From Trinickia dinghuensis (GTDB lineage Bacteria; Pseudomonadota; Gammaproteobacteria; Burkholderiales; Burkholderiaceae), in contig NZ_QRGA01000018.1 in assembly GCF_003367175.1 (NCBI RefSeq), positions 124,001-188,000 of the forward strand: a DNA stretch of 64,000 bases. Direction: 5' to 3'. The notes beneath the pieces were generated by a model that searched no databases, had not been told where the DNA came from, and was given only the letters and a program-made list of their open reading frames with translations. A program made the translations under genes and the position numbers. Positions 55,421-64,000 of the stretch are shown piece after piece (position 1 is the stretch's first letter; each line of letters opens with the position of its first letter).

Positions 55421-55534
55421 TCAGTGTCAAAATTATTTTTATCGCGCTACAAGACGTCGCAACTTCGAGCAGCCACCCCGAGCAGAACGTTCCTCGAACG
55501 CGCCCAGCAACCCTTTGACTTCGGCTTACGACTC

Positions 55535-56998
55535 ATGCAAATCGACTCAGGCTTCACCTTCGTTCTCTTCGGCGGGACCGGCGATCTGTCGATGCGAAAG
55601 ATCCTTCCCGCGCTGTACGAGGCTCACCGCGCGGGAATGTTGTCCGAGCACGGCAAGATCGTCGCAGTGGCTAGACACGCGGCAGACCGCGACGGCTATA
55701 TCGAGTGGGTCAACGGCAACGTCAAGTCGCACGTCTCGAAAGGGGGCAAGTTCGACGAAGCCGTATGGCGCGGCTTCCTGGAGCGCATCGAGTACGTCAA
55801 GCTCGACCTGGGCAAGCCCGAAGACTTCGCGTTGCTGCGCGACGCGCTCGACAACCACGCCGGCACGCGCGTGTTCTATCTCGCGACGGGGCCGTCGCTG
55901 TTCGTGCCGATCTGCCGCGCCCTCGCCTCCGTAGGCTTGAACGAGAACGCACGAATCGTGCTCGAGAAGCCGCTCGGCTACGATTTGCGTTCGTCGAATG
56001 CGATCAACGATTCGGTCGGCGAAATCTTCGCCGAAGAGCAGATCTACCGGATCGACCACTACCTCGGTAAAGAGCCCGTGCAGAATCTGCTCGCGCTGCG
56101 TTTCGGCAATGCGCTGTTCGAGCCGCTGTGGCGCCGCGAGTGGGTGGAGAGCATTCAGATCACGATCGCCGAGGAACTCGGTGTCGAAGCCCGGGGCGAC
56201 TTCTACGACAACACGGGCGCGCTGCGCGACATGGTGCAGAACCACCTGTTGCAGCTGCTGTCGATCGTCGCGATGGAGCCGCCGCATTCGATGGATTCCG
56301 ATTCGGTCCGCGACGAAAAACTGCGCGTGCTGCGCGCGCTCAAGCCGATCGATACGCGCGACATCTCCAAGATCGCCGTGCGCGGGCAGTACCATGCGGG
56401 TGTCATCAAGGGCACGTCGGTGCCGGCGTATGCGACCGAGCACGGCGTGAAGCCGCAAAGCACGACCGAGACGTTCGTCGCCCTGAAGGTCGAGATCGAA
56501 AACTGGCGCTGGGCGGGTGTGCCGTTCTTCCTGCGTACAGGTAAGCGGCTCGCCGATCGCGTGGCCGAGATCGTCGTCAATTTCCGGCCCGTGCCGCATT
56601 CGGCGCTCGGTCCCACGGCGCTGCGTCCCGGCTCGAACCGGCTCGTGATCCGGCTGCAGCCGAACGAATCGATCCGCCTGTACTGCCTGGCCAAACAGCC
56701 GGGCGAAGGGATGAACCTGTCGAGCGTGCACCTCGATCTCGCCTTCGATCAGTTCTTCAAGGAAGGACAGATGGAGGCGTATCAGCGCCTGCTGCTCGAC
56801 GTCATCAACGGGCGCCTCGCCCTGTTCGTGCGCCGCGACGAACAAGAAGCCGCGTGGACGTGGGTCGAGCCGATCCTGAACGAATGGGCCGCCTCGAACA
56901 AGCCGCCGAAGCCTTACGCGGCGGGCACTTGGGGCCCGGCCGCCGCGAGCGCCATGCTCGCGCAGCACGGCACCTGTTGGCTCGAAGAAGAGAACTGA
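55535..56998 (+). CDS. zwf: glucose-6-phosphate dehydrogenase
   Basis: A 487-aa enzyme oxidising glucose-6-phosphate to 6-phosphogluconolactone with NADP. The coenzyme motif FTFVLFGGTGDLSMRKILPA and the active-site signature RIDHYLGKEPVQNLLALRFG are both intact. ATG 55535 (MQIDSGFTFVLFGG) starts the conserved fold; a GTG at 55424 would start inside the promoter-operator region and is rejected. First gene of the zwf-pgl-glk/hexR operon. Confidence 0.96.
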   Translation: MQIDSGFTFVLFGGTGDLSMRKILPALYEAHRAGMLSEHGKIVAVARHAADRDGYIEWVNGNVKSHVSKGGKFDEAVWRGFLERIEYVKLDLGKPEDFALLRDALDNHAGTRVFYLATGPSLFVPICRALASVGLNENARIVLEKPLGYDLRSSNAINDSVGEIFAEEQIYRIDHYLGKEPVQNLLALRFGNALFEPLWRREWVESIQITIAEELGVEARGDFYDNTGALRDMVQNHLLQLLSIVAMEPPHSMDSDSVRDEKLRVLRALKPIDTRDISKIAVRGQYHAGVIKGTSVPAYATEHGVKPQSTTETFVALKVEIENWRWAGVPFFLRTGKRLADRVAEIVVNFRPVPHSALGPTALRPGSNRLVIRLQPNESIRLYCLAKQPGEGMNLSSVHLDLAFDQFFKEGQMEAYQRLLLDVINGRLALFVRRDEQEAAWTWVEPILNEWAASNKPPKPYAAGTWGPAAASAMLAQHGTCWLEEEN

Positions 56999-57157
56999 AG
57001 AATTAAGTTATTGGTTAGTGGCTATTGGTGCGACGAAACGACGAAGCGGCAACGCGGCGCCCGAGCGGCGCAAACGACGACAATGACGCAAGCGGCGCTC
57101 GACAGCGCGCGGCGTTGCCGACGATGGTGAACATACAAAAAGCAGTATGGAGGAGAA

Positions 57158-57850
57158 GTGATCGAGCTTCACGCTTTTGACGACCCGCGCGCCCAGGCAA
57201 GCGCGCTGGCCAAGGCCGTGAGCGGTGCGCTCGGCGCATCGCTTGCCGCGGCCCCCGGTACGCGCGCGACGCTTGCCGTTTCCGGCGGCACGAGCCCGCG
57301 CCCCCTGTTCGAGGCGCTCGCGCTCGAGCCGCTCGAATGGTCGCGCGTGAACGTCACGCTCGTCGACGACCGCTGGGTGCCCGAGACCGACAACGCGAGC
57401 AACGCGCGTCTCGTGCGCGACACCCTGCTCACGCAGGCCGCGGCGGCGGCCCGCTTCGCGCCGCTCGTCGACGTGTCGGCCGCGCTCGACGCTCACATCG
57501 CCACGCTGAACGGCGATCCCTCCTACGCGCTGCCCACGGTCGCCGTGCTCGGCATGGGTGAAGACGGCCACACGGCGTCGCTGTTCGCCGACGCCCCGCC
57601 GGACGAATGGGCCCACGGACTGCAGACGGCCGACCGCTATGTCGCCATGCATCCCGGTGCCGCACCGCACGCGCGCGTGAGCTTCTCGATGTCCGCGCTC
57701 AAGGGCATCGAGCGGCTATTCCTATTGATCTCGGGCGAACGCAAGCTCGACGTCCTCAAAGCGGCCGCATCAGCACCGCAAGAAAACGCCATCTCGAAGC
57801 TGGCAAACGACAAGGGAGTCAGACTCGATGTCTACTGGTCTGCAAAATAA
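57158..57850 (+). CDS. pgl: 6-phosphogluconolactonase
   Basis: A 230-aa hydrolase opening 6-phosphogluconolactone. Motifs: [16 protein letters not shown] (substrate-binding), [20 protein letters not shown] and [19 protein letters not shown], typical of bacterial Pgl (DevB type). It starts at GTG 57158 with GGAGGAG directly upstream. It overlaps the downstream glucokinase-HexR gene by 23 bases. A 159-base gap separates it from zwf, with no terminator seen. Confidence 0.95.
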   Translation: MIELHAFDDPRAQASALAKAVSGALGASLAAAPGTRATLAVSGGTSPRPLFEALALEPLEWSRVNVTLVDDRWVPETDNASNARLVRDTLLTQAAAAARFAPLVDVSAALDAHIATLNGDPSYALPTVAVLGMGEDGHTASLFADAPPDEWAHGLQTADRYVAMHPGAAPHARVSFSMSALKGIERLFLLISGERKLDVLKAAASAPQENAISKLANDKGVRLDVYWSAK

Positions 57851-59750
57851 AGCTGTTTCGGTACCCGGCGCACGCCAGCACGCCGACGGTCCGCGCCTGC
57901 TCGCCGATATCGGCGGCACCAATGCGCGCTTCGCGCTCGAAACGGAACCCGGGGACATTTCGCAGATTCGCGTCTACCCGTGCGCCGACTATCCGACGAT
58001 CGAAGACGTGCTCAAGAAGTATCTGAAGGATACGAAGATCGGTCACGTCAATCACGCGGCGATCGCAATCGCGAATCCCGTCGACGGCGATCAAGTCAGC
58101 ATGACGAACTTCAAGTGGGCGTTCTCGATCGAGGCGACGCGGCGCGCGCTCGGGTTCGACACGCTGCTCGTCGTCAACGATTTCACGGCGCTCGCGATGG
58201 CGCTTCCGGGCCTGACCGACGCGCAGCGCATGCAGGTGGGCGCCGGCTCGCGCCGGCAAAGCAGCGTGATCGGGCTGCTCGGGCCGGGCACCGGCCTCGG
58301 CGTCTCGGGGCTGATTCCGGCCGACGACCGCTGGATCGCGCTCGGCAGCGAAGGCGGCCATGCGACGTTCGCGCCGATGGACGAGCGCGAAGACATCGTC
58401 ATGCAGTACGCGCGCAAGAAGTGGCCGCACGTCTCGTTCGAGCGCGTCGCGGCGGGGCCCGGCATCGAACTGATCTACCGTGCACTTGCCGGCCGAGACA
58501 AGAAGCGTGTCGCGGCGACGGTCGATCCGGCTTATGTCGTCGACCGCGCCCATGCCGGCGACGCGCTCGCGCTCGAAGCCGTCGACTGCTTCTGCGGCAT
58601 TCTCGGCACGTTCGCCGGCAACCTGGCGGTGACGCTCGGCGCGCTCGGCGGTATTTATATTGGCGGCGGCGTCGTGCTCAAGCTCGGCGATCTGTTCTTG
58701 CGCTCGTCGTTCCGCGAGCGCTTCGAGGCGAAGGGGCGCTTTCAGCCCTATCTCGCCAATGTGCCCACCTACGTCATCACGGCGGAATACCCGGCGTTCC
58801 TCGGCGTCTCGGCGATTCTGCACGAGCAGTTGTCGAATCGCGCGGGCGGCGGCTCGTCAGCCGTGTTCGAGCGGATCCGCCAGATGCGCGATGCGCTGAC
58901 GCCGGCCGAGCGCCGCGTGGCCGATCTCGCGCTGAACCATCCGCGCTCGATCATCAGCGATCCGATCGTCGACATCGCCCGCAAGGCCGACGTGAGCCAG
59001 CCGACGGTCATCCGTTTCTGCCGGTCGCTCGGCTGCCAAGGCCTGTCGGATTTCAAGCTCAAGCTCGCGACGGGTCTGACCGGGACGATTCCCGTCAGCC
59101 ACAGCCAGGTGCATCTCGGCGATACGGCCACCGATTTCGGCGCGAAGGTACTCGACAACACGGTATCGGCGATCCTCCAGCTGCGCGAGCATCTGAATTT
59201 CGAGCACGTCGAGCGCGCGATCGAGCTGCTCAACGGCGCCCGGCGTATCGAGTTCTATGGGCTCGGCAACTCGAATATCGTCGCGCAGGACGCGCACTAT
59301 AAGTTCTTCCGCTTCGGCATCCCGACGATCGCCTACGGCGATCTCTATATGCAAGCGGCTTCGGCCGCGCTGCTGGGCAAGGGCGACGTCATCGTGGCCG
59401 TGTCGAAGTCGGGCCGGGCGCCCGAACTGCTGCGCGTGCTCGACGTGGCGATGCAGGCCGGCGCTCAGGTGATCGCGATTACGTCGAGCAATACGCCGCT
59501 CGCCAAGCGTGCCACCGTGGCGCTCGAAACCGACCACATCGAAATTCGCGAATCGCAGTTGTCGATGATTTCGCGAATCTTGCATCTGGTGATGATCGAC
59601 ATCCTGGCCGTGGGCGTGGCGATCCGCCGCGCCGTACCAACCGACGAAATGACGCAGGCCGTGGCGAAGGCTAGATCGGCCGGCACCGACGACGCCACCG
59701 CGGTGCTCGATTGGCTGAGCCACGGGGCGGCATCGTCGGCGGCGGACTAA
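57828..59750 (+). CDS. bifunctional glucokinase / HexR transcriptional regulator
   Basis: A 640-aa fusion known from Burkholderia genomes. Residues 20-335 are a glucokinase of the Glk family: [16 protein letters not shown] (phosphate loop), [29 protein letters not shown], and [20 protein letters not shown]. Residues 345-420 are an RpiR-type helix-turn-helix ([20 protein letters not shown], then [20 protein letters not shown]), and residues 455-620 an SIS sugar-phosphate domain ([20 protein letters not shown], then [20 protein letters not shown]). It should phosphorylate glucose and also regulate the operon, including its own zwf promoter. The start ATG 57828 lies inside pgl. Confidence 0.94.
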   Translation: MSTGLQNKAVSVPGARQHADGPRLLADIGGTNARFALETEPGDISQIRVYPCADYPTIEDVLKKYLKDTKIGHVNHAAIAIANPVDGDQVSMTNFKWAFSIEATRRALGFDTLLVVNDFTALAMALPGLTDAQRMQVGAGSRRQSSVIGLLGPGTGLGVSGLIPADDRWIALGSEGGHATFAPMDEREDIVMQYARKKWPHVSFERVAAGPGIELIYRALAGRDKKRVAATVDPAYVVDRAHAGDALALEAVDCFCGILGTFAGNLAVTLGALGGIYIGGGVVLKLGDLFLRSSFRERFEAKGRFQPYLANVPTYVITAEYPAFLGVSAILHEQLSNRAGGGSSAVFERIRQMRDALTPAERRVADLALNHPRSIISDPIVDIARKADVSQPTVIRFCRSLGCQGLSDFKLKLATGLTGTIPVSHSQVHLGDTATDFGAKVLDNTVSAILQLREHLNFEHVERAIELLNGARRIEFYGLGNSNIVAQDAHYKFFRFGIPTIAYGDLYMQAASAALLGKGDVIVAVSKSGRAPELLRVLDVAMQAGAQVIAITSSNTPLAKRATVALETDHIEIRESQLSMISRILHLVMIDILAVGVAIRRAVPTDEMTQAVAKARSAGTDDATAVLDWLSHGAASSAAD

Positions 59751-59823
59751 CGCCGGCCGGAGGCGAAAGCCGCCCCCCAACCCAAGCCGGCATCGTCCGT
59801 GCAGTGCAGTTGCTTCGAAGACA

Positions 59824-59858
59824 AACCCGCGTGCTCCCTTAGGAGCCGCGGGTTTTTT
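59824..59858 (+). terminator. terminator of the zwf operon
   Basis: Compound stem AACCCGCG + GCTCC / GGAGC + CGCGGGTT with a CTTA loop, followed by a T-run. Confidence 0.85.
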
Positions 59859-60318
59859 GTCGTTTGTGCACCCCGATCTCGGGGTCGCACCACATTTCAT
59901 TAGATGAATCGAATCGACAACCATCGTGCCTTGCGGCCGCTGTCAAGAGGGATACGAGCCGAACATCGCCACAAAACGTCGATTTTTCTTCAACGTATTC
60001 GCAACAATGGTGCATCCGAAAGTGTCGCTCTCGCGCAACAGTTCAAATTTGTAATTAAATACATACTTTCATTCAGCGCCTTGTGTGTCAAGGCACAGCG
60101 CGATCCGTCTGCCGAATCAGTCCGTTTCAATATTCGCAATAATCGGCGGCAACTAGTGTTTCTACTAATGAGGATACGGGGGCTAGATGCCTAGTATCGC
60201 CTCGACTGCCTGGACCCCGCCGTGGCGCCAACTGCCCAAGAGGCGGCGAAGTCCGCGGCAACGAAATACTTAATCCCGGTTGCTCACACTGCAACTCAAC
60301 GTCTCGGAGACCTATTTG
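59859..60318. other. AT-rich intergenic region upstream of the second porin
   Basis: About 460 bases, more AT-rich than the flanks (for example around 60040-60080). It presumably holds the porin promoter and leader. A CCTTG/CAAGG inverted repeat lies near 60081-60095. No gene is supported. Confidence 0.45.
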
Positions 60319-61485
60319 ATGAAAAAGTCGCTTCTCGCACTGGCAGTATTGGGCGCCTTCACGGCACCGGCATTCGCACAAAGCAGCGTCACGCTGTACG
60401 GCATCATCGATGCCGGCTTGACGTACGTGAACAACGCCGGCGGCCATTCGAAATTCGCAATGCAAAGCGGCATCGTTCAGGGCAGCCGCTGGGGCATGAA
60501 GGGTACGGAAGACCTGGGTGGCGGCACGAAGGCCATCTTCCAATTGGAAAACGGCTTCAACGTGTTCAGCGGCGGTCTTAGCCAAGGCGGCCGTGAATTC
60601 GGCCGTCAAGCCTACGTCGGTCTGACGAACGACCAGTTCGGTACGCTGACTCTCGGTCGTCAATACGACCCGGTGGTCGACAACGCGCAACCGACGACGT
60701 TCAACGGCCAATGGGGCGCGTTCTTCTCGCACCCCGCCGATATCGACAACACGGATAACGGCTTCCGCGTGAACAATGCGGTCAAGTACATGTCGCCGCG
60801 CTTCGGCGGCGTTCAAGGCGAATTGTTCTACGCGTTCGGCGGCGTGGCTGGCGGATTCGGTGCACAGAGCACGATCGGCGCAGGCTTGAACTACACGGGC
60901 GGCCCGCTGTACATCGGTGCAGGCTACTTCTTCGCGAAGAACCCGCTCGGTATTAACGCGGCCAATGCAGGCTCGGCCACGGTTGGCAACGACTCGAACT
61001 TCATCGGCAACCAAAACCCGGCAGCTGTCTCGGCTACGTCGGGCATCTGGGGCCTGGTCGGCACGCCGACGAACATGCAATCGATCAGCGGTGGTGCAAC
61101 GTTCACGGCCGGCCCGGTTGTGGTCGGCGGCAACATTTCGGACGTTCGCTTCAACAATGCCAACGGCGTTGCCGGCAACACGGTCCATTTCGACAGCTTC
61201 GAAGGATGGGCTAACTACAGCCTGACGCCGGCAACGACGCTGGGTGGCGGCTACACGTTCACGGTCGGCAAGGTCGACGCAACGGGCCAGAAGCCGAAGT
61301 ATGGCCAGCTGAACCTGATCGCCGACTACCGTCTGTCGAAGCGCACGGACGTCTATGCTATGGGCGTCTACCAGCACGCGATGAGCGGCGGCGTCACGGC
61401 CGACATCTACTCGGGCATCATCGGTGCTGCCAGCACGAACAGCAACCAAGTGCTCGGCCGCGTCGGCATCCGCCACAAGTTCTAA
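60319..61485 (+). CDS. outer-membrane porin, Gram-negative trimeric type (second copy)
   Basis: A 388-aa paralogue of the porin at 3.7 kb. Signal peptide [20 protein letters not shown] precedes [40 protein letters not shown] and [20 protein letters not shown] follow, and the C-terminus is RVGIRHKF with terminal Phe. The pore-lining loops differ from the first porin, so permeability may differ. GGAGA lies nine bases before the ATG. It follows the glucose operon but has its own intergenic region and a strong terminator, so it is probably independent. Confidence 0.94.
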   Translation: MKKSLLALAVLGAFTAPAFAQSSVTLYGIIDAGLTYVNNAGGHSKFAMQSGIVQGSRWGMKGTEDLGGGTKAIFQLENGFNVFSGGLSQGGREFGRQAYVGLTNDQFGTLTLGRQYDPVVDNAQPTTFNGQWGAFFSHPADIDNTDNGFRVNNAVKYMSPRFGGVQGELFYAFGGVAGGFGAQSTIGAGLNYTGGPLYIGAGYFFAKNPLGINAANAGSATVGNDSNFIGNQNPAAVSATSGIWGLVGTPTNMQSISGGATFTAGPVVVGGNISDVRFNNANGVAGNTVHFDSFEGWANYSLTPATTLGGGYTFTVGKVDATGQKPKYGQLNLIADYRLSKRTDVYAMGVYQHAMSGGVTADIYSGIIGAASTNSNQVLGRVGIRHKF

Positions 61486-61548
61486 GCACAACAACCCCTC
61501 ACCCGGCTGGGCCTCGGCCCGCCGGCGAAAGGTTGGAGCAGTACTCTC

Positions 61549-61575
61549 AAAGCGCCCCTCGTGGGCGCTTTTTTT
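61549..61575 (+). terminator. terminator after the second porin
   Basis: Stem AAAGCGCCC/GGGCGCTTT with a five-base loop and a T-run of at least five beyond the stem. Confidence 0.88.
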
Positions 61576-61732
61576 ATTCGCGCTTTATCCGCGCCCCTCA
61601 CCCGCCCCATCGCCCTTACCCGGCCCCTCCGCCCCGCTTTCGGTACAATTGGCGCAATCCTGCCAGCCCGCGTCCGCCGCGCTCGCGCGAGCGTTCGACC
61701 CGGCCGGCCCATCGTCGAAACCCATTCCATCC

Positions 61733-63016
61733 ATGTCCAGCAACCAAGCCCTGTTCGAACGCGCCCAACGCACCATCCCCGGCGGTGTCAATTCGCCCGT
61801 GCGCGCCTTTCGCTCCGTCGGAGGCACGCCGCGCTTCGTCAAGCGCGCCCAAGGCGCCTACTTTTGGGATGCCGAAGACAAGCGGTACATCGATTACATC
61901 GGCTCGTGGGGCCCGATGATCGTGGGCCATGTGCACCCGGAAGTGCTCGAAGCCGTACAAGGGGTGCTCGCCGACGGCTTCTCGTTCGGCGCGCCGACCG
62001 AAGCCGAAATCGAAATCGCCGAGGAAATTTGCAAACTCGTGCCGTCGATCGAGAAAGTGCGCCTCGTCTCGAGCGGCACCGAAGCGACAATGAGCGCGCT
62101 GCGGCTCGCGCGCGGCTTCACGCAGCGCAACCGCATCGTCAAGTTCGAAGGCTGCTACCACGGCCATGCCGACAGCCTGCTCGTCAAAGCCGGCTCGGGC
62201 CTGCTGACGTTCGGCAATCCGACCTCGGCCGGCGTACCGGCCGACATCGCCAAGCACACGACCGTGCTCGAATACAACAACACGCAGGCGCTGGAAGAAG
62301 CCTTCGCCGCCTTCGGCGACGAGATCGCCGCCGTGATCGTCGAGCCGGTCGCCGGCAACATGAATCTCGTGCGCGGCAATCCCGAATTCCTGCAAGCGCT
62401 GCGGCGCCTCTGCACGCATCACGGCGCCGTGCTGATCTTCGACGAAGTCATGTGCGGCTTCCGCGTGGCGCTCGGCGGCGCGCAAGCGATGTACGGCATC
62501 GCGCCCGACCTCACCTGCCTCGGCAAGGTGATCGGCGGCGGCATGCCGGCCGCGGCGTTCGGCGGCCGGCGCGACATCATGTCGCTGCTCGCACCGGAAG
62601 GCGCCGTCTATCAGGCGGGCACCCTGTCGGGCAATCCGGTCGCCGTCGCGGCCGGGCTGAAGACGCTCGAGTTGATTCAAGCGCCGGGCTTCTACGATCG
62701 TCTGGCGGCGAGCACGGCACGGCTCACGAACGGCCTTACCGCCGCCGCGAGCGATGCGAGCGTGCCGTTCTGCGCCGATGCCGTGGGCGGCATGTTCGGT
62801 CTTTACTTCACCGAGCAGATACCCGCGAGCTTCGCCGACGTCTCCCGCAGCGACATCGCGCGCTTCAACGTGTTCTTCCATCAGATGCTCGACGCCGGAG
62901 TGTACTTCGCGCCTTCGGCCTACGAGGCCGGCTTCGTGTCGAGCGCGCACGACGACGCCGTGATCGACGCGACGATCGAAGCGGCGCGCGGTGCGTTCGC
63001 GGCGCGCGCCGCTTAA
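61733..63016 (+). CDS. hemL: glutamate-1-semialdehyde 2,1-aminomutase
   Basis: A 427-aa PLP enzyme making 5-aminolevulinate for heme in the C5 pathway. The N-terminus [20 protein letters not shown] is a family signature, and the PLP-binding Lys sits in [36 protein letters not shown] holds the conserved Asp. ATG 61733 starts the conserved fold; an upstream frame reaching into the porin is not translated. It is followed 18 bases later by ribD on the same strand. Confidence 0.96.
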   Translation: MSSNQALFERAQRTIPGGVNSPVRAFRSVGGTPRFVKRAQGAYFWDAEDKRYIDYIGSWGPMIVGHVHPEVLEAVQGVLADGFSFGAPTEAEIEIAEEICKLVPSIEKVRLVSSGTEATMSALRLARGFTQRNRIVKFEGCYHGHADSLLVKAGSGLLTFGNPTSAGVPADIAKHTTVLEYNNTQALEEAFAAFGDEIAAVIVEPVAGNMNLVRGNPEFLQALRRLCTHHGAVLIFDEVMCGFRVALGGAQAMYGIAPDLTCLGKVIGGGMPAAAFGGRRDIMSLLAPEGAVYQAGTLSGNPVAVAAGLKTLELIQAPGFYDRLAASTARLTNGLTAAASDASVPFCADAVGGMFGLYFTEQIPASFADVSRSDIARFNVFFHQMLDAGVYFAPSAYEAGFVSSAHDDAVIDATIEAARGAFAARAA

Positions 63017-63034
63017 GCCCTAAGCGCACCGCTC

Positions 63035-64000
63035 ATGTTCTCCGAAGCCGATTTCATCCATATGCAGCGCGCGCTGACGCTCGCGGCGCGCGGCATGTAC
63101 ACGACGACACCGAACCCGCGCGTAGGCTGCGTGCTCGTCAAGGACGGCGTGGCGATCGGCGAGGGCTTCACGCAGCCGGCCGGCCAGGATCATGCCGAGG
63201 TGCAGGCCATGAAGGACGCACGCCGGCGCGGCCACGATCCGCAAGGCGCGACGGCTTACGTCTCGTTGGAGCCGTGCAGTCACTTCGGCCGCACGCCGCC
63301 GTGCGCGCACGCGCTGATCGATGCGCGCGTCAAACGCGTGATCGCGGCGATGGAAGATCCGAATCCGCAGGTGTCGGGGCGCGGCTTGGCGATGTTGCGC
63401 GACGCGGGCATCGACGTGCGCTGCGGCCTGCTCGCCCATGAAGCACGCGAGTTGAACATCGGCTTCGTGTCGCGCATGACGCGCAAGCGGCCGTGGGTGC
63501 GGATGAAAGTCGCGGCCTCGCTCGACGGGCGCACCGCCCTGCCGAGCGGCGAAAGCCAATGGATTACAGGCGAAGCCGCGCGCGCCGACGGCCACGCGTG
63601 GCGCGCACGCGCTTGCGCGATTTTGACGGGCATCGGTACCGTGCGCGAGGACGACCCTCAGTTGACGGTGCGCGACTTCGCGACGCCGCGGCAGCCGCTG
63701 CGCGTACTCATCGATAGCCGGCTCGACGTACCGTTGACTGCGCGGCTGCTCGACGGCGTGCCTCCGCTCGTGTTTTGCGCGGGCATCGACGAGCGCAATG
63801 CCGCGCATGCCGAGGCGCTAGCGGCACGCGGCGTCGAAGTCGTGCCGCTGGCCAATTCACACGGCAAGGTCGATTTGCCCGCCATGTTGAAAGTGCTTGG
63901 CGAACGCGGCATCAACGAATTGCACGTGGAAGCCGGGCATAAGCTGAACGGCTCGTTGATACGCGAAGGGTGCGTCGACGAACTGCTGGTCTATTTGGCG
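63035..64000 (+). CDS. ribD: bifunctional riboflavin biosynthesis protein RibD (3' truncated by window)
   Basis: The first 322 codons of RibD, which deaminates and reduces the early riboflavin pyrimidine intermediate. The N-terminal deaminase has HAEVQAM and SLEPCSHFGRTPPC, supplying the zinc ligands His, Cys and Cys. The reductase follows from about residue 150 (RPWVRMKVAASLDGRTALPS, ITGEAARADGHAWRARACAI). The C-terminus lies outside the window. Upstream is hemL, with no FMN riboswitch visible between them. Confidence 0.95.
   Translation, partial: MFSEADFIHMQRALTLAARGMYTTTPNPRVGCVLVKDGVAIGEGFTQPAGQDHAEVQAMKDARRRGHDPQGATAYVSLEPCSHFGRTPPCAHALIDARVKRVIAAMEDPNPQVSGRGLAMLRDAGIDVRCGLLAHEARELNIGFVSRMTRKRPWVRMKVAASLDGRTALPSGESQWITGEAARADGHAWRARACAILTGIGTVREDDPQLTVRDFATPRQPLRVLIDSRLDVPLTARLLDGVPPLVFCAGIDERNAAHAEALAARGVEVVPLANSHGKVDLPAMLKVLGERGINELHVEAGHKLNGSLIREGCVDELLVYLA

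Noticed and set aside
55424-55534. Longer zwf start at GTG 55424
   Set aside because: It would begin at the probable transcription start, just after the -10 box and palindrome, has no ribosome-binding site, and adds 37 non-conserved residues.
63017-63034. FMN riboswitch before ribD
   Set aside because: Only 18 bases separate hemL from ribD, too short for an RFN element.
61561-63441. Rightward open frame of 626 codons overlapping hemL
   Set aside because: Same-strand, different-frame shadow of hemL and ribD with Arg-rich translation.

Overview
The window looks like a core chromosomal segment of a high-GC betaproteobacterium of the family Burkholderiaceae (Burkholderia/Paraburkholderia/Trinickia type). 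This is inferred from two trimeric porins of the Burkholderia type, the fused glucokinase-HexR regulator, the gene orders yicC-gmk-rpoZ-spoT, ftsK-lolA-rarA-serS and minC-minD-minE, and the codon use. No rRNA operon, IS element, prophage or CRISPR array was found. Four tRNA genes are present: two identical tandem tRNA-Arg(ACG), tRNA-Ser(TGA) and tRNA-Ser(CGA).

Layout. 1-5.5 kb: a secreted chorismate mutase, an exonuclease/GIY-YIG fusion, cspA, a candidate small RNA, a porin and greB. 5.6-13.4 kb: the tRNA-Arg pair, the leftward yicC-gmk-rpoZ-spoT operon, then the rightward rph-rdgB-hemW operon and tRNA-Ser(TGA). 13.4-21.4 kb is accessory. It holds a nucleotidyltransferase, chrA, a NUDIX protein, a foreign-looking two-gene cassette with a DUF1828 protein, a small gene broken at a C-run, a DUF4142 lipoprotein, a cluster with a secreted papain-like protease, and a TonB-like lipoprotein. 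21.4-31.4 kb: an MFS transporter, OpgC, a CLC channel, several tiny envelope lipoproteins, minCDE, an acetyltransferase, a second candidate small RNA and a DUF2335 pair. 31.4-40.4 kb: tRNA-Ser(CGA), serS-rarA-lolA-ftsK, trxB, an Smr protein and a TRIC-type channel.

40.5-50.2 kb is the most unusual block. It is a leftward five-gene cluster of circularly permuted ATP-grasp, alpha-E and transglutaminase-like proteins. The ATP-grasp and alpha-E modules occur once as separate proteins and once fused, and there are two transglutaminases. Comparative genomics has linked these families to a predicted peptide-ligase/peptidase pathway, but the product is not known to me.

50.7-61.5 kb is a glucose module. 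A four-gene sugar ABC importer reads left; zwf, pgl and the glucokinase-HexR fusion read right. A perfect palindrome of HexR type overlaps the zwf promoter, which suggests an autoregulated Entner-Doudoroff entry operon. A second porin follows, then hemL and the start of ribD, which runs off the window.

Start codons were chosen from ribosome-binding sites and family alignment from memory. No database search was possible.
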